Of a DNA stretch of 64,000 bases, positions 20,924 to 30,520 are shown in pieces. The translations under genes and the position numbers were made by a program. The notes beneath the pieces were generated by a model that was given only the letters and a program-made list of their open reading frames with translations, made no database searches and was not told the DNA's origin. How positions within the stretch are numbered: position 1 is the first letter of the stretch; every line of letters begins with the position of its first letter. Source of the stretch: Halopseudomonas bauzanensis (GTDB lineage: Bacteria; Pseudomonadota; Gammaproteobacteria; Pseudomonadales; Pseudomonadaceae); assembly GCF_900114735.1 (NCBI RefSeq), contig NZ_FOUA01000006.1:186001-250000 (forward strand), read 5' to 3'.

Positions 20924-20948
20924 CCCCTCTCCCGCAACGGGAGAGGGG
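20924..20948. repeat. REP-like hairpin between liuB and liuC
   Basis: CCCCTCTCCCG and CGGGAGAGGGG form a perfect 11-base-pair stem around a three-base loop. This kind of G/C-only hairpin is common between genes in pseudomonads. No U-run follows on the minus strand, so it may tune or stabilise the liu transcript rather than end it. Confidence 0.7.
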
Positions 20949-20954
20949 GATTTC

Positions 20955-22562
20955 TTACATCCTGAACACCCCAAACCGCGTCTCCTTCATCGGTGCATTC
21001 AGACTGGCTGACAGTGCCAGACCCAGAATATCCCGGGTCTGCGCCGGATCGATCACCCCGTCATCCCACAGACGCGCACTGGAATACCAGGGGTGGCCCT
21101 GGTGTTCATACTGATCCAGTATCGGCTGCCTGAGCTGCTGCTCGTCCTGCTCCGAAAAGACCTCGCCGCGGCGTTCGGCCTGTTCGCGTTTGACCTGCAC
21201 CAGTACGCCTGCGGCCTGCTCGCCGCCCATGACGCCGATACGTGCATTGGGCCACATCCACAAAAAATGCGGGTCATAGGCGCGCCCGCACATACCGTAG
21301 TTGCCGGCGCCGAAACTGCCGCCAATGATCACGGTGAACTTGGGTACCCGGGCGCACGCCACGGCGGTCACCAGTTTGGCGCCGTGCTTGGCGATGCCGC
21401 CAGCTTCGTATTTCTGGCCAACCATGAAGCCAGTAATGTTCTGCAGAAACAGCAGGGAAATGCCGCGCTGGCAGGCCAGCTCGATGAAGTGGGCGCCTTT
21501 CTGCGCCGCTTCGGAAAACAGGATGCCGTTGTTGGCGAGAATCGCCAGCGGATAGCCATGCAGGTGGGCGAATCCACATACCAGAGTGGTACCGAACAGC
21601 GCCTTGAACTCATCGAACTCACTGCCGTCCACCATCCGGGCGATCACTTCGCGCACGTCATAGGGCTGTTTCGCCTGCGCCGGAATGATGCCGTACAACT
21701 CCTCGGTGGGGTAGCGCGGAGGCTGCGGCGCTCGGGTCTGCACCTGGCCCAGTTTGCGCCAATTGAGATTGGCGACGCAGCGCCGGGCCAGCGCCAGGGC
21801 ATGCTCGTCATTCTCGGCATAATGATCGGCCACACCCGAGGTGCGGCAATGCACATCGGCGCCGCCCAGTTCCTCGGCAGTGACTACCTCGCCGGTGGCG
21901 GCCCGTACCAGTGGCGGGCCGGCGAGAAAAATGGTCGCCTGGTTACGCACCATGATGGTTTCCTCGGCCATGGCCGGCACATAGGCGCCACCGGCGGTAC
22001 AGGAGCCCATCACCACCGCGATCTGGGCGATACCCTGGGCGCTCATCCGCGCCTGATTGAAGAAGATGCGCCCGAAATGTTCGCGGTCGGGGAAGACTTC
22101 ATCCTGACGCGGCAGGTTGGCTCCGCCGGAATCCACCAGATACAGGCAGGGCAGGCGGTTCTGCTCGGCAATGGCCTGGGCGCGCAGGTGTTTCTTCACC
22201 GTCAGCGGGTAGTAGCTGCCGCCTTTCACCGTGGCATCGTTGGCGATGATCATGCACTCGACGCCTGCTACCCGGCCGATCCCGGCAATCAACCCGGCGG
22301 CGGGCACTTCTTCGTCATACACGGCATGGGCTGCCAAGGGGCTGATTTCCAGAAACGGCGAACCGCTATCCAGCAGGGTATCGATGCGCTCGCGTGGCAG
22401 CAGTTTGCCCCGGGCGCAATGGCGCGCCTGGGCCTGTTCGCCGCCGCCCTGGGCGATCTGCGCCAACAAGGTTCTCAGTTCTGTCAGTTGCTGGAGCATG
22501 GCGCCGCGATTGGTGGTGAACTCCGGCGAGTGGGTGTTGATCTCGGTGTTGAATATGGCCAT
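20955..22562 (-). CDS. liuB: Methylcrotonyl-CoA carboxylase, carboxyltransferase beta subunit
   Basis: A 535-residue carboxyltransferase with the acyl-CoA-binding N half and biotin-binding C half. [16 protein letters not shown] and [18 protein letters not shown] are the oxyanion-hole glycine segments of MCC/PCC beta subunits, and [19 protein letters not shown] is typical of MCC beta. It transfers the carboxyl group from biotin on LiuD to 3-methylcrotonyl-CoA. The ATG at 22562 follows AAGGAG closely. It lies between liuA, from which a REP palindrome separates it, and liuC. Confidence 0.96.
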   Translation of the reverse strand: MAIFNTEINTHSPEFTTNRGAMLQQLTELRTLLAQIAQGGGEQAQARHCARGKLLPRERIDTLLDSGSPFLEISPLAAHAVYDEEVPAAGLIAGIGRVAGVECMIIANDATVKGGSYYPLTVKKHLRAQAIAEQNRLPCLYLVDSGGANLPRQDEVFPDREHFGRIFFNQARMSAQGIAQIAVVMGSCTAGGAYVPAMAEETIMVRNQATIFLAGPPLVRAATGEVVTAEELGGADVHCRTSGVADHYAENDEHALALARRCVANLNWRKLGQVQTRAPQPPRYPTEELYGIIPAQAKQPYDVREVIARMVDGSEFDEFKALFGTTLVCGFAHLHGYPLAILANNGILFSEAAQKGAHFIELACQRGISLLFLQNITGFMVGQKYEAGGIAKHGAKLVTAVACARVPKFTVIIGGSFGAGNYGMCGRAYDPHFLWMWPNARIGVMGGEQAAGVLVQVKREQAERRGEVFSEQDEQQLRQPILDQYEHQGHPWYSSARLWDDGVIDPAQTRDILGLALSASLNAPMKETRFGVFRM

Positions 22563-22630
22563 TTTCTCCTTCCGTTCCGGCTTGACGCTTCAATTACCGC
22601 TCGCTTTGCCCATGCTGGCAGGAGCTTCCT

Positions 22631-22656
22631 GTGGGAGCGGCCTTGGCCGCTCCCAC
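22631..22656. repeat. REP palindrome between liuA and liuB
   Basis: GTGGGAGCGGCC and GGCCGCTCCCAC form a perfect 12-base-pair stem with a two-base loop. The GTGGGAGCGG core is the common Pseudomonas REP core and is a different family from the REPs flanking the transposase at 57 kb. Confidence 0.85.
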
Positions 22657-22677
22657 GAAACAGTTGGTCTGTTGGCG

Positions 22678-23841
22678 TTAGCGGCTCTGCTCGAACAATT
22701 CCCGACCAATCAACATCCGGCGGATTTCACTGGTGCCGGCGCCGATCTCATAGAGCTTGGCGTCACGCAGTAGCCGGCCGGTGGGGTAGTCGTTGATATA
22801 GCCGTTGCCGCCGAGAATCTGGATGGCGTCCAGCGCGGCACGGGTGGCCTGTTCGGCGGTGTACAGGATTACCCCAGCGGCGTCCTGGCGGCTGGCCTGT
22901 CCCAGATCACAGCTGCGCGCTACCGCATAGAGGTAGGCGCGGCTGGCATTCAGACCGGTGTAGAGGTCAGCGACCTTGCCCTGGATCAGTTGGAACTCGC
23001 CGATACTGCGGCCGAACTGGCGACGGTCATGAATGTAGGGCAGTACCACATCCAGGCAGGCCTGCATGATGCCCACCGGACCGGCGGCCAGCACCACCCG
23101 TTCATAATCCAGGCCGCTCATCAGCACCCGGGCCCCGCCGTTGACCTCGCCCAGCACATTACCCAGCGGTACCTGCACATCATCAAAGAACAGCGCACAA
23201 GTGTTGGAGCCGCGCATGCCCAGCTTGTCGAGCTTCGGCCCGCGGGAGAAGCCGGGGCTGTCACCTTCGAGAATGAACGCGGTCAGCCCGTGGGCGCCGC
23301 GGTCAGGTTCGGTCTTGGCATAGATCACATAGACATCTGCATCCGGACCGTTGGTGATCCACATCTTGCTGCCATTGAGCACAAAGTGATCGCCGCGCCG
23401 TTCGGCGCGCAGTTGCATGCTGACAACGTCCGAGCCGGCGTTGGGCTCGCTCATCGCCAGGGCGCCGACGCGTTCACCGGAAATCAGCCCGGGCAGGTAG
23501 CGCGCTTTCTGTTCGTCGCTGCCGTTGCGGCTGATCTGATTGACACAAAGATTGGAGTGGGCGCCGTAGGACAGAGCCACGGACGCCGAGGCGCGGCTGA
23601 TCTCTTCCATCACCAGGGCATGGGCCAGGTAGCCCTGACCGGCCCCGCCGTACTCTTCCCCGGCGGTGATGCCGAGCAGGCCCATGTCGCCCAATTTGCG
23701 CCACATGTCCATGGGAAACTGATTGTCACTGTCGATGGCCGCGGCACGGGGTGCCAGCTCGCGATCGACGAAGCCACGCACCTGCTCGCGCAGCAGGTCG
23801 AGGGTATCCCCTAAAGCAAAATTCAGACCGGATTGATTCAT
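22678..23841 (-). CDS. liuA: Isovaleryl-CoA dehydrogenase
   Basis: A 387-residue acyl-CoA dehydrogenase. [17 protein letters not shown] holds the catalytic Glu at the internal position that marks isovaleryl-CoA dehydrogenases, and [13 protein letters not shown] lacks the C-terminal Glu used by most other family members. FAD/substrate motifs [13 protein letters not shown] and [13 protein letters not shown] are present. It makes 3-methylcrotonyl-CoA from isovaleryl-CoA. The ATG at 23841 follows AAGGTGACAT. It heads liuA-B-C-D. The MerR-type regulator LiuR usually found upstream is absent from the window. Confidence 0.96.
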   Translation of the reverse strand: MNQSGLNFALGDTLDLLREQVRGFVDRELAPRAAAIDSDNQFPMDMWRKLGDMGLLGITAGEEYGGAGQGYLAHALVMEEISRASASVALSYGAHSNLCVNQISRNGSDEQKARYLPGLISGERVGALAMSEPNAGSDVVSMQLRAERRGDHFVLNGSKMWITNGPDADVYVIYAKTEPDRGAHGLTAFILEGDSPGFSRGPKLDKLGMRGSNTCALFFDDVQVPLGNVLGEVNGGARVLMSGLDYERVVLAAGPVGIMQACLDVVLPYIHDRRQFGRSIGEFQLIQGKVADLYTGLNASRAYLYAVARSCDLGQASRQDAAGVILYTAEQATRAALDAIQILGGNGYINDYPTGRLLRDAKLYEIGAGTSEIRRMLIGRELFEQSR

Positions 23842-24044
23842 ATGTCACCTTGTTATTCTGTTCTGTGACTATGTTCAAACTAGCAGGGGCCGGCGGGCTG
23901 TCAATGAGCGGGCAATACAGGCGTATGAAGCGGGTCTTATAATAAATAATATTGAATTAAATGTTAGTTATTATCGGTTTGTCTATATTCAGTGTGAGGC
24001 GCACACTATTTACGTTTTCGCCCGCCTTGCTTCTCGGAGTCATC

Positions 24045-25493
24045 ATGCATCTTCCCTCTGCTTCTGCGGGCTCTTCGGAGCCCAGCTACAACTATGACGT
24101 GGTCCGCAAATTCACCATCATGACATTGGTCTGGGGTGTGCTGGGTATGGCCATGGGCGTGGTCCTGGCCGCGCAATTGGTCTGGCCGGCGCTGAATTTC
24201 GATCTGCCCTGGTTCAGCTTCGGGCGCATCCGTCCCATCCATACCAACCTGGTGATCTTCGCCTTCGGTGGCGGCGCCCTGTTCGCCACCTCGCTGTACG
24301 TGGTCCAGCGCACCAGCCGGGTACGCTTGGTGTCGGACAAGCTGGCGAACTTCGTGTTCTGGGGCTGGCAAACGATCATCGTCGCGATCATTCTCAGCTA
24401 TGCCAATGGCCTCACCACCAGCAAGGAATACGCCGAGATGATCTGGCCGATCGCCACGCTGATCACGGTAGTCTGGCTCGCCTACGGCTACCTGTTCTTC
24501 GGCACCATCGCCCGGCGCAAGGTCAAGCACATCTATGTGGGCAACTGGTTCTACGGCGCCTTCATCATAGTCACCGGACTGGTGCATGTGGTGAACCACG
24601 TCGATGTGCCGGTCTCGCTGTTCAAGTCCTATCCCATCTATGCCGGCGCCGCCGATGCCATGATCCAGTGGTGGTATGGGCACAGCGTGGTGGGCTTCAT
24701 CCTGTCGGTCGGCTTTCTCGGTCTGATGTACTACTACGTACCCAAGCAGGCGGGGCGGCCGATCTATTCCTACCGCCTGTCGATCGTGCATTTCTGGGCA
24801 GTGATCGCGCTGTATATCTGGGCCGGTCCGCACCACCTGCATTACACCGCGCTACCGGATTGGGCACAGACCCTGGGCATGGTGATGTCGATCATCCTGC
24901 TGGCGCCGAGCTGGGGCGGCATGATCAACGGCATGATGACCCTGTCCGGCGCCTGGCACAAACTGCGCACCGACCCGGTCCTGCGTTTTCTGGTGGTGGC
25001 GCTGGCGTTCTACGGCATGTCCACTTTCGAAGGCCCGATGATGGCGATCAAGACGGTGAATGCCCTGTCGCACTACACCGACTGGACCATCGGCCACGTG
25101 CATGCCGGCGCCTTGGGCTGGGTGGCGATGATCAGCATCGGTGCGCTCTATCACATGGTGCCGCGACTCTGGGGGCGTGACGGCATGTACAGCATCCAGT
25201 TGATCAACCTGCATTTCTGGATGGCCAGCATGGGGACCGTGCTCTATATCGTTGCCATGTGGGTCAATGGCATCACCCAGGGCCTGATGTGGCGCGCGGT
25301 CAACGTCGATGGCACTCTGACCTACGCCTTCGTCGAGGCGCTGGAGGCCAGCCATCCGGGTTATATCGTGCGAATGATCGGGGGCGGCATCTTTGCTGCG
25401 GGGATGGTGCTGATGGCCTTCAATTGCGCGATGACCATCCGCGGGGCAGGGGAGTCGGCACGCGGGGGCGAGCTGATAGGGGCCCCTTCCTGA
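24045..25493 (+). CDS. ccoN: Orphan cbb3-type cytochrome oxidase subunit I
   Basis: A 482-residue, 12-helix haem-copper oxidase subunit. Haem and copper ligands are visible in order: [14 protein letters not shown] (low-spin haem His), [13 protein letters not shown] (Cu-B His, Ser where Asn is usual), [13 protein letters not shown] (Cu-B His pair and the cross-linked Tyr of C-family oxidases) and [12 protein letters not shown] (haem b3 region). The ATG at 24045 has GGAG five bases upstream. No ccoO, ccoQ or ccoP follows, so it must pair with subunits encoded elsewhere, as the orphan CcoN proteins of P. aeruginosa do. No clear Anr box was found upstream. Confidence 0.93.
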   Translation: MHLPSASAGSSEPSYNYDVVRKFTIMTLVWGVLGMAMGVVLAAQLVWPALNFDLPWFSFGRIRPIHTNLVIFAFGGGALFATSLYVVQRTSRVRLVSDKLANFVFWGWQTIIVAIILSYANGLTTSKEYAEMIWPIATLITVVWLAYGYLFFGTIARRKVKHIYVGNWFYGAFIIVTGLVHVVNHVDVPVSLFKSYPIYAGAADAMIQWWYGHSVVGFILSVGFLGLMYYYVPKQAGRPIYSYRLSIVHFWAVIALYIWAGPHHLHYTALPDWAQTLGMVMSIILLAPSWGGMINGMMTLSGAWHKLRTDPVLRFLVVALAFYGMSTFEGPMMAIKTVNALSHYTDWTIGHVHAGALGWVAMISIGALYHMVPRLWGRDGMYSIQLINLHFWMASMGTVLYIVAMWVNGITQGLMWRAVNVDGTLTYAFVEALEASHPGYIVRMIGGGIFAAGMVLMAFNCAMTIRGAGESARGGELIGAPS

Positions 25494-25677
25494 GCGTCGG
25501 TCGTTATCTCAAGTCATTGAGTTGCATAAAAATAATTGCATCAGATATCAATAATTATTGAATTGTCTGTTGTGGTTTCGAGGGTCAGAATAGCTGGCCC
25601 TTGATTTCCCCTTTTGCAAAGTTCCGGTTTCTGATGTGCTTTACCTGGCCGTCACCTACTGCCGGCAGGAGCATATT

Positions 25678-26823
25678 ATGTCCGGTCAGTTGCTGGCCCT
25701 TGCCCAGCTGTTATTCGGTTGGTTGCCGCGCACGGTGCAAACCCGGCCCGGTGAGTGGCTGCGTGCCGCCATGGGTGTTGCCGGCGCGGTGGCCTGCACC
25801 TTCTGGTTGTCCAGCCTGCTCTATGGGTCAACCACGGCGATGATTCTGCTGGGTCCGGCTGGGGCTTCGGCGGTGCTGTTGTTTGTCGTTTCCTCCGGTG
25901 CGCTGGCACAACCCTGGCCGGTACTGGGCAGTTACCTGCTGGCAGCACTGGTTGGCCTGGCCATGCTGCATTTGCCGTTACCCGAGATGATTCTCGGCTG
26001 GCAACTTGTGACCGGCGTGGGCGCGGTAGTGCTGGGCATGTCGGTGCTGCGCTGCCTGCACCCACCGGCGAGCGCCATGGTAGTGGTGATACTGCTGGCC
26101 GGTGACCTGTTATCGCCGCTGGGCGGCTGGCTGGTATTGCCGATCATGCTCAACGCCTGCTGTCTGCTGTTCTGCGCCACGCTGTACAACAACCTCACCG
26201 GTGTGCGTTATCCGAAGCAGGCGCCGCGGGGCGATCTGCACCACACCCGGGACATTCTTCCGGGGCAGCGGGTCGGCTTCACCGAAGAGGATCTGGATCG
26301 GGCCCTGGAGAAGCACGGCGCCTTCGTCGACATCACCCGGCACGACCTGGAACAGATTATCCGCGATACCGAAAGCTCGGCCTTGCGGCGCAAGATGGGT
26401 GATATCCGCGCCGAGCAGATCATGTCACGGGATATCCGCACCGTCGGCCCGGATACCACGGTGATGCAGGCCGTCCGCCTGTTCCGTCATCATCACGTCA
26501 AGACCCTGCCGGTGGTGGACAGCGATGGGGTGGTGCAGGGCATCACCAGCCTGAGTGATCTACTGGCGCAGCTGGACCTGCCGCTGGGTCGTATCCTGCC
26601 GACGCGTATCAACTTGTGGCGCGACCAGCCCTTGCACAAAGTGATGACCACGCCAGTGGTTACCGTGGACGGGCAGACCCATGTGGTGGACATGATTCCG
26701 CTGATGTCGAACCAGGGACTGCATTGTCTGCCGGTGCTCGACAATGGCCGCCTGGTCGGGTTGGTAACCCAGACCGACGTGATTGCCGCACTGCATCGGG
26801 ATCTGGTCAGCCACCTGGCTTGA
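25678..26823 (+). CDS. HPP-family membrane protein with two CBS domains
   Basis: A 381-residue protein. Four or more hydrophobic helices (about 20-175) form the HPP domain, with LRCLHPPASAMVVV carrying the His-Pro-Pro motif. The cytosolic part has two CBS domains (about 240-305 and 320-380; AEQIMSRDIRTVGPDTTV and MTTPVVTVDGQTHVV). CBS pairs often bind adenine nucleotides. HPP proteins of cyanobacteria and plants have been linked to nitrite transport; the substrate here is unknown. The ATG at 25678 has AGGAG six bases upstream. It follows ccoN by 184 bases on the same strand. Confidence 0.9.
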   Translation: MSGQLLALAQLLFGWLPRTVQTRPGEWLRAAMGVAGAVACTFWLSSLLYGSTTAMILLGPAGASAVLLFVVSSGALAQPWPVLGSYLLAALVGLAMLHLPLPEMILGWQLVTGVGAVVLGMSVLRCLHPPASAMVVVILLAGDLLSPLGGWLVLPIMLNACCLLFCATLYNNLTGVRYPKQAPRGDLHHTRDILPGQRVGFTEEDLDRALEKHGAFVDITRHDLEQIIRDTESSALRRKMGDIRAEQIMSRDIRTVGPDTTVMQAVRLFRHHHVKTLPVVDSDGVVQGITSLSDLLAQLDLPLGRILPTRINLWRDQPLHKVMTTPVVTVDGQTHVVDMIPLMSNQGLHCLPVLDNGRLVGLVTQTDVIAALHRDLVSHLA

Positions 26824-26980
26824 CCGATGCTGATGACAAATCACGGCGCCACCACCCTCGGTTGGCGGTGACGCACCGATGCCAGTTGTTACCGTTGACA
26901 CATTTTTCTGTTTGAACCATTGGCGCAGGTGCAATTCTATTTCCATGTAGTCCCCCCAAATACACCCGGAGGTGGAAAAC

Positions 26981-27325
26981 ATGAAACAGCAATTGATCTA
27001 TACGGCATTATTTACCTTTGCTTTGGGCTCTGCTGCCCCGCTGGCGGTGGCCGCCGGCGACAAGCATGACGACGATGACCGCATGCAGGAGCAACGTCAG
27101 GACTCAGGTGCCTACAACGCGACTGGTGACAATGGCGATGCACCGCCTACCAGCCCGGATAATCCGTCTGGCCCAGAAGGGTCTGGCACCGGTAGTGGCA
27201 CCGGCACAGGTACTGGCAGCGGTGCCGGCACCGGCACCAGTGGTGGTGCTGGCAGCACTGGCGCTGGAACCGGCGGTGCCGGATCTGGAGGCGCCAGTGG
27301 CGCTGGCGCGGGTGCCGGCGGCTGA
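26981..27325 (+). CDS. Secreted glycine-rich low-complexity protein
   Basis: A 114-residue protein with a signal peptide (YTALFTFALGSAAPLAVAAG, cut near residue 25). An acidic stretch (DKHDDDDRMQ) follows, and from about residue 62 the chain is almost only Gly, Ser, Thr and Ala in short repeats such as GTGSGTGTGTGSG. No catalytic or binding motif is visible. The ATG at 26981 has GGAGG eight bases upstream, and a strong terminator follows, so it is a single-gene unit. Function unknown; an extended surface or periplasmic linker-like protein is possible. Confidence 0.75.
   Translation: MKQQLIYTALFTFALGSAAPLAVAAGDKHDDDDRMQEQRQDSGAYNATGDNGDAPPTSPDNPSGPEGSGTGSGTGTGTGSGAGTGTSGGAGSTGAGTGGAGSGGASGAGAGAGG
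27166..27322. repeat. Low-complexity coding repeat (Gly-Thr/Ser/Ala codons)
   Basis: About 155 bases made of imperfect six-base units based on GGCACC, GGTAGT and GGTGCC that encode the Gly-rich tail of the secreted protein. Such tracts change length easily by slippage or unequal crossing-over. Confidence 0.7.
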
Positions 27326-27343
27326 TCGCCGTGGCGCGCGATG

Positions 27344-27370
27344 AAGGCCGGGAAAACCCCGGCCTTTTTC
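27344..27370 (+). terminator. Intrinsic terminator after the glycine-rich gene
   Basis: AAGGCCGGG and CCCGGCCTT pair around a short A-rich loop and are followed by TTTTTC on the plus strand. Confidence 0.92.
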
Positions 27371-27466
27371 TTGATCTGACCAAACCCATTTGAAAAATAC
27401 CCTGCATCCACTGATGGAATGCCAGCCCTGAACTAGACTGAAAGCGAACCAGTGAACGAGGGGGCT

Positions 27467-30436
27467 ATGAGGCTGCGGATATGGATTGTGACGGGCGTCG
27501 TGTCGCTGATACTGCTCTGTGTCGCAGGCTTTGAGTTTCGTTACGCCTGGCTACAGTCGCAGTGGTTCAGCGATTACGCCAGCAGACTTCATTACCAGCT
27601 CGATGAGGGCGCGAGTGAGGCGATCCGCTTTCCCGAGGCGGGTCCTTTCAATCAGCGTCTGGGGTACAGTCTGATTCCCGACTTGCAAACACGGCTGCAA
27701 CAGCGCGGCTACGGTATCAGTCAACAGGTGTGCTTTTCCGATGAACTGGTGAATTTTGCCGATCATGGTCTGTTCTTGCCCTATCGGGAGAAAACCCAGG
27801 CGGGCCTGCAGATAGCCGATCACCACGGCCAGCCCATCTATCGGTTTACCTATCCCCGCTTCGGTTTTGCTGAGTTTGACGATATTCCGCCATTGCTGGT
27901 GGAGGCGTTGCTCTTCATCGAGAACCGCCATTTGCTGGACCCGAGCTTGGAACATGCCAACCCCGCCGTGGATTGGCCACGGCTGGTCAACGCTTCACTG
28001 GCCATGGTCGTCGGCACTCTGGGCGGGGAGGGGTATAGCCATGGCGCCAGCACGCTGGCGACCCAGATCGAAAAATACCGCCACTCCCTGCAAGGCCGCA
28101 CCCAATCTCCCATGGACAAGCTGCGGCAGATGGCGTCGGCCAGCATCAGAGCCTACAGCGGTGGACCGCAGACCATGGCTGCCCGCCGCCAACTAGTGCT
28201 GGATTATCTCAACAGCGTGCCACTGACGGCCGCGCCCGGGCATGGCGAAGTACATGGTTTCGGTGATGCCTTGTGGGTCTGGTTTGCCACGGATATCGCC
28301 GGCTTCAGCGCCAGCCTCAACGGCGAACGCGGATTGCAGGCGCAGGCAGTGGCGCTGCGCCAGGGCTTATCGCTGATCATCGCCCAGCGGCGGCCCAGCT
28401 GGTACCTGTTGAACGGTCGGGCTGAGCTGCAGGAACTGGTCGACAGTCATTTGCGGCTGTTGGCGAGCGAGCAGCGCATCGATCTGCCGTTGGCCGAGGC
28501 GGCGTTGGCCAGCCCGCTGGTATTCCGGGACTGGCAGACTCAGCCTCTGGACGAGACCATCGACATGGATAAGGCGATCCGGGTGACCCGCAGCCAGTTG
28601 GCATCGCTGCTTGGCCAGTCGATCTATGATCTGGATCGACTTGATCTGAGTGCCAGCAGCAGTCTGGATGTGGAGTTGCAGCGGTCCGTCAGCGCGTTTT
28701 TGCACAGTCTGGCCGACGAGGAGATCGCTCGCCAGAACGGATTGCTGGGCGAGACGCTGCTGTCCGGAAAACAGGCGCCGGAGGTGCATTACAGCTTCAC
28801 GCTCATGGAGCGCACCGCGACCGGCAACCAGGTGCGGGTGCAGACCGATACCACTGGCCAGCCGTTCGACCTGAACCAGGGCAGCAAGCTGGAGCTGGGG
28901 TCCACCGCCAAGCTGCGGGTGCTGACCAGCTACCTTGAAATCATCGCCGAACTGCACGCCGCGCTGGCCGGTACCGACGCGGTCGCTCTGCGCGCTGCCG
29001 AGGCCCAGGCGCAGGATCCTCTCAGCCAATGGGCAGCAGGCTACCTGCGCACCCACCCCGACAGCGACTTGCCAGCCATGCTTGAAGCGGCTTTGCAGCG
29101 GCGCTATTCCGCTTCGCCCTGGGAGCGGTTTCCAACCGGGGGTGGACTACAGCGCTTTTCCAACTACCGCAAGGAGGATGACCGTCGGCGACCAACCGTT
29201 CAGGAGGCGCTGCAGGAATCCATCAACCTGCCTTTCGTCCGTCTATTGCGTGATGTTGTCCGCTACAGCCTGCACCACAGCGTGGAGGACGCCAGCAGCC
29301 TGTTGACCAATGATCGCGATCCGCGCCGCCAGGCCTGGCTGCAAACGTTTGCCGACCGGGAAGGGCGAGTCTACCTGCAGCGCTTCTGGCGCCGTTATGC
29401 CGGGATGGATGAGCAGCAGCGCTTCGAGCGTCTGCTGCAGCATGTGCAACCTATTGCTGCCCGGCTTTCGGTGGTCTATCGCATGCTCTACCCCGAAGCC
29501 GATTTCGACAATTTCAGTGCCTTTCTGCAGGAATGGGTGCGGGTGCCGCAGAAACCGGATCGCATCGAACGTCTGTACCACACCTACCGCCCGGGCAAGT
29601 ATGACCTGACCGACCAGGGTTATATCGCCCAGGTGCATCCGCAGGAGTTGTGGCTGCTGGAATACTTGCGCCGCCATCCCCAGGCCACGCTAAACGAGGT
29701 GCTTTCAGCCAGCGCGGTTCAGCGCCAGGAAGTCTACGGCTGGCTGTTCCGCACCCGGCACGCCGGTGCACGCAATGTGCGCATCCGCAGCATGCTCGAA
29801 CGCGAGGCCTTCGACGATCTGCATCAGCGCTGGCAGCGGGTCGGTTATCCCTTTCCGCACCTGGTGCCATCTCTGGGGACGGCGCTGGGCAGCTCCGGCG
29901 ATCGGCCCAGCGCCTTGGCCGAGTTGATGGGCATCATCCTCAACGACGGCAAGCGACAGCCGGTACGGCGCATCAACAACCTGCATTTTGCTGCGGCGAC
30001 CCCCTGGGAAACCCGCTTCGAGCCGCTGTCAGTAGAGGCGCGCCAAGTGCTCCAGCCCGAGGTGGCGACGGCGCTGCGCAATGCGCTGTCGGCCGTGGTA
30101 CTCGACGGCACCGGCCGGCGGCTGCAGGGCGTATTCATCACTGCTGCCGGCGAGCCGCTGGCGGTTGGGGGCAAGACCGGAACCGGCGACAACCGCAGCC
30201 ATACCATGGCCGCTGATGGCCGAATCCTTTCCAGCGAGGTGTTGAACCGCACGGCGACCTTTGTATTCTTCCTTGGTCCCAACCACTTCGGCACCCTGAC
30301 GGCATTCGTGCCGGGCGCCGATGCCGGTGCCTTTCACTTCACCTCAGCGCTGCCGGCGCAGGTATTGAAAAGCATGGCGCCAGTGCTGGCGCCCCACCTC
30401 GATACGCCCGCCCCGGCGCTTGTTCAACACCAGTAG
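27467..30436 (+). CDS. Divergent GT51 transglycosylase/penicillin-binding protein
   Basis: A 989-residue membrane-anchored protein with one N-terminal helix (IWIVTGVVSLILLCVAGF). The GT51 domain (about 150-310) is divergent: LFIENRHLL in place of the EDxxF motif, keeping the catalytic Glu; GASTLATQIEKYRHS in place of GGSTITQQ; and VLDYLNSVPL. The penicillin-binding domain has STAK (active Ser), SIN in QESINLPF and KTGTGDN near the C-terminus. So it is probably a bifunctional peptidoglycan synthase of an atypical class, about 200 residues longer than class A PBPs. The ATG at 27467 has GAGG five bases upstream; a GTG at 27452 is possible. Confidence 0.85.
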   Translation: MRLRIWIVTGVVSLILLCVAGFEFRYAWLQSQWFSDYASRLHYQLDEGASEAIRFPEAGPFNQRLGYSLIPDLQTRLQQRGYGISQQVCFSDELVNFADHGLFLPYREKTQAGLQIADHHGQPIYRFTYPRFGFAEFDDIPPLLVEALLFIENRHLLDPSLEHANPAVDWPRLVNASLAMVVGTLGGEGYSHGASTLATQIEKYRHSLQGRTQSPMDKLRQMASASIRAYSGGPQTMAARRQLVLDYLNSVPLTAAPGHGEVHGFGDALWVWFATDIAGFSASLNGERGLQAQAVALRQGLSLIIAQRRPSWYLLNGRAELQELVDSHLRLLASEQRIDLPLAEAALASPLVFRDWQTQPLDETIDMDKAIRVTRSQLASLLGQSIYDLDRLDLSASSSLDVELQRSVSAFLHSLADEEIARQNGLLGETLLSGKQAPEVHYSFTLMERTATGNQVRVQTDTTGQPFDLNQGSKLELGSTAKLRVLTSYLEIIAELHAALAGTDAVALRAAEAQAQDPLSQWAAGYLRTHPDSDLPAMLEAALQRRYSASPWERFPTGGGLQRFSNYRKEDDRRRPTVQEALQESINLPFVRLLRDVVRYSLHHSVEDASSLLTNDRDPRRQAWLQTFADREGRVYLQRFWRRYAGMDEQQRFERLLQHVQPIAARLSVVYRMLYPEADFDNFSAFLQEWVRVPQKPDRIERLYHTYRPGKYDLTDQGYIAQVHPQELWLLEYLRRHPQATLNEVLSASAVQRQEVYGWLFRTRHAGARNVRIRSMLEREAFDDLHQRWQRVGYPFPHLVPSLGTALGSSGDRPSALAELMGIILNDGKRQPVRRINNLHFAAATPWETRFEPLSVEARQVLQPEVATALRNALSAVVLDGTGRRLQGVFITAAGEPLAVGGKTGTGDNRSHTMAADGRILSSEVLNRTATFVFFLGPNHFGTLTAFVPGADAGAFHFTSALPAQVLKSMAPVLAPHLDTPAPALVQHQ

Positions 30437-30520
30437 TGAGCTGGCGCCAGGCCCGGCGCGCTTGAAGCTCGGCGGGATCTGGCCGCACAATGCGGCTTTC
30501 CTCTGGTAAAGGGTCCTCCC

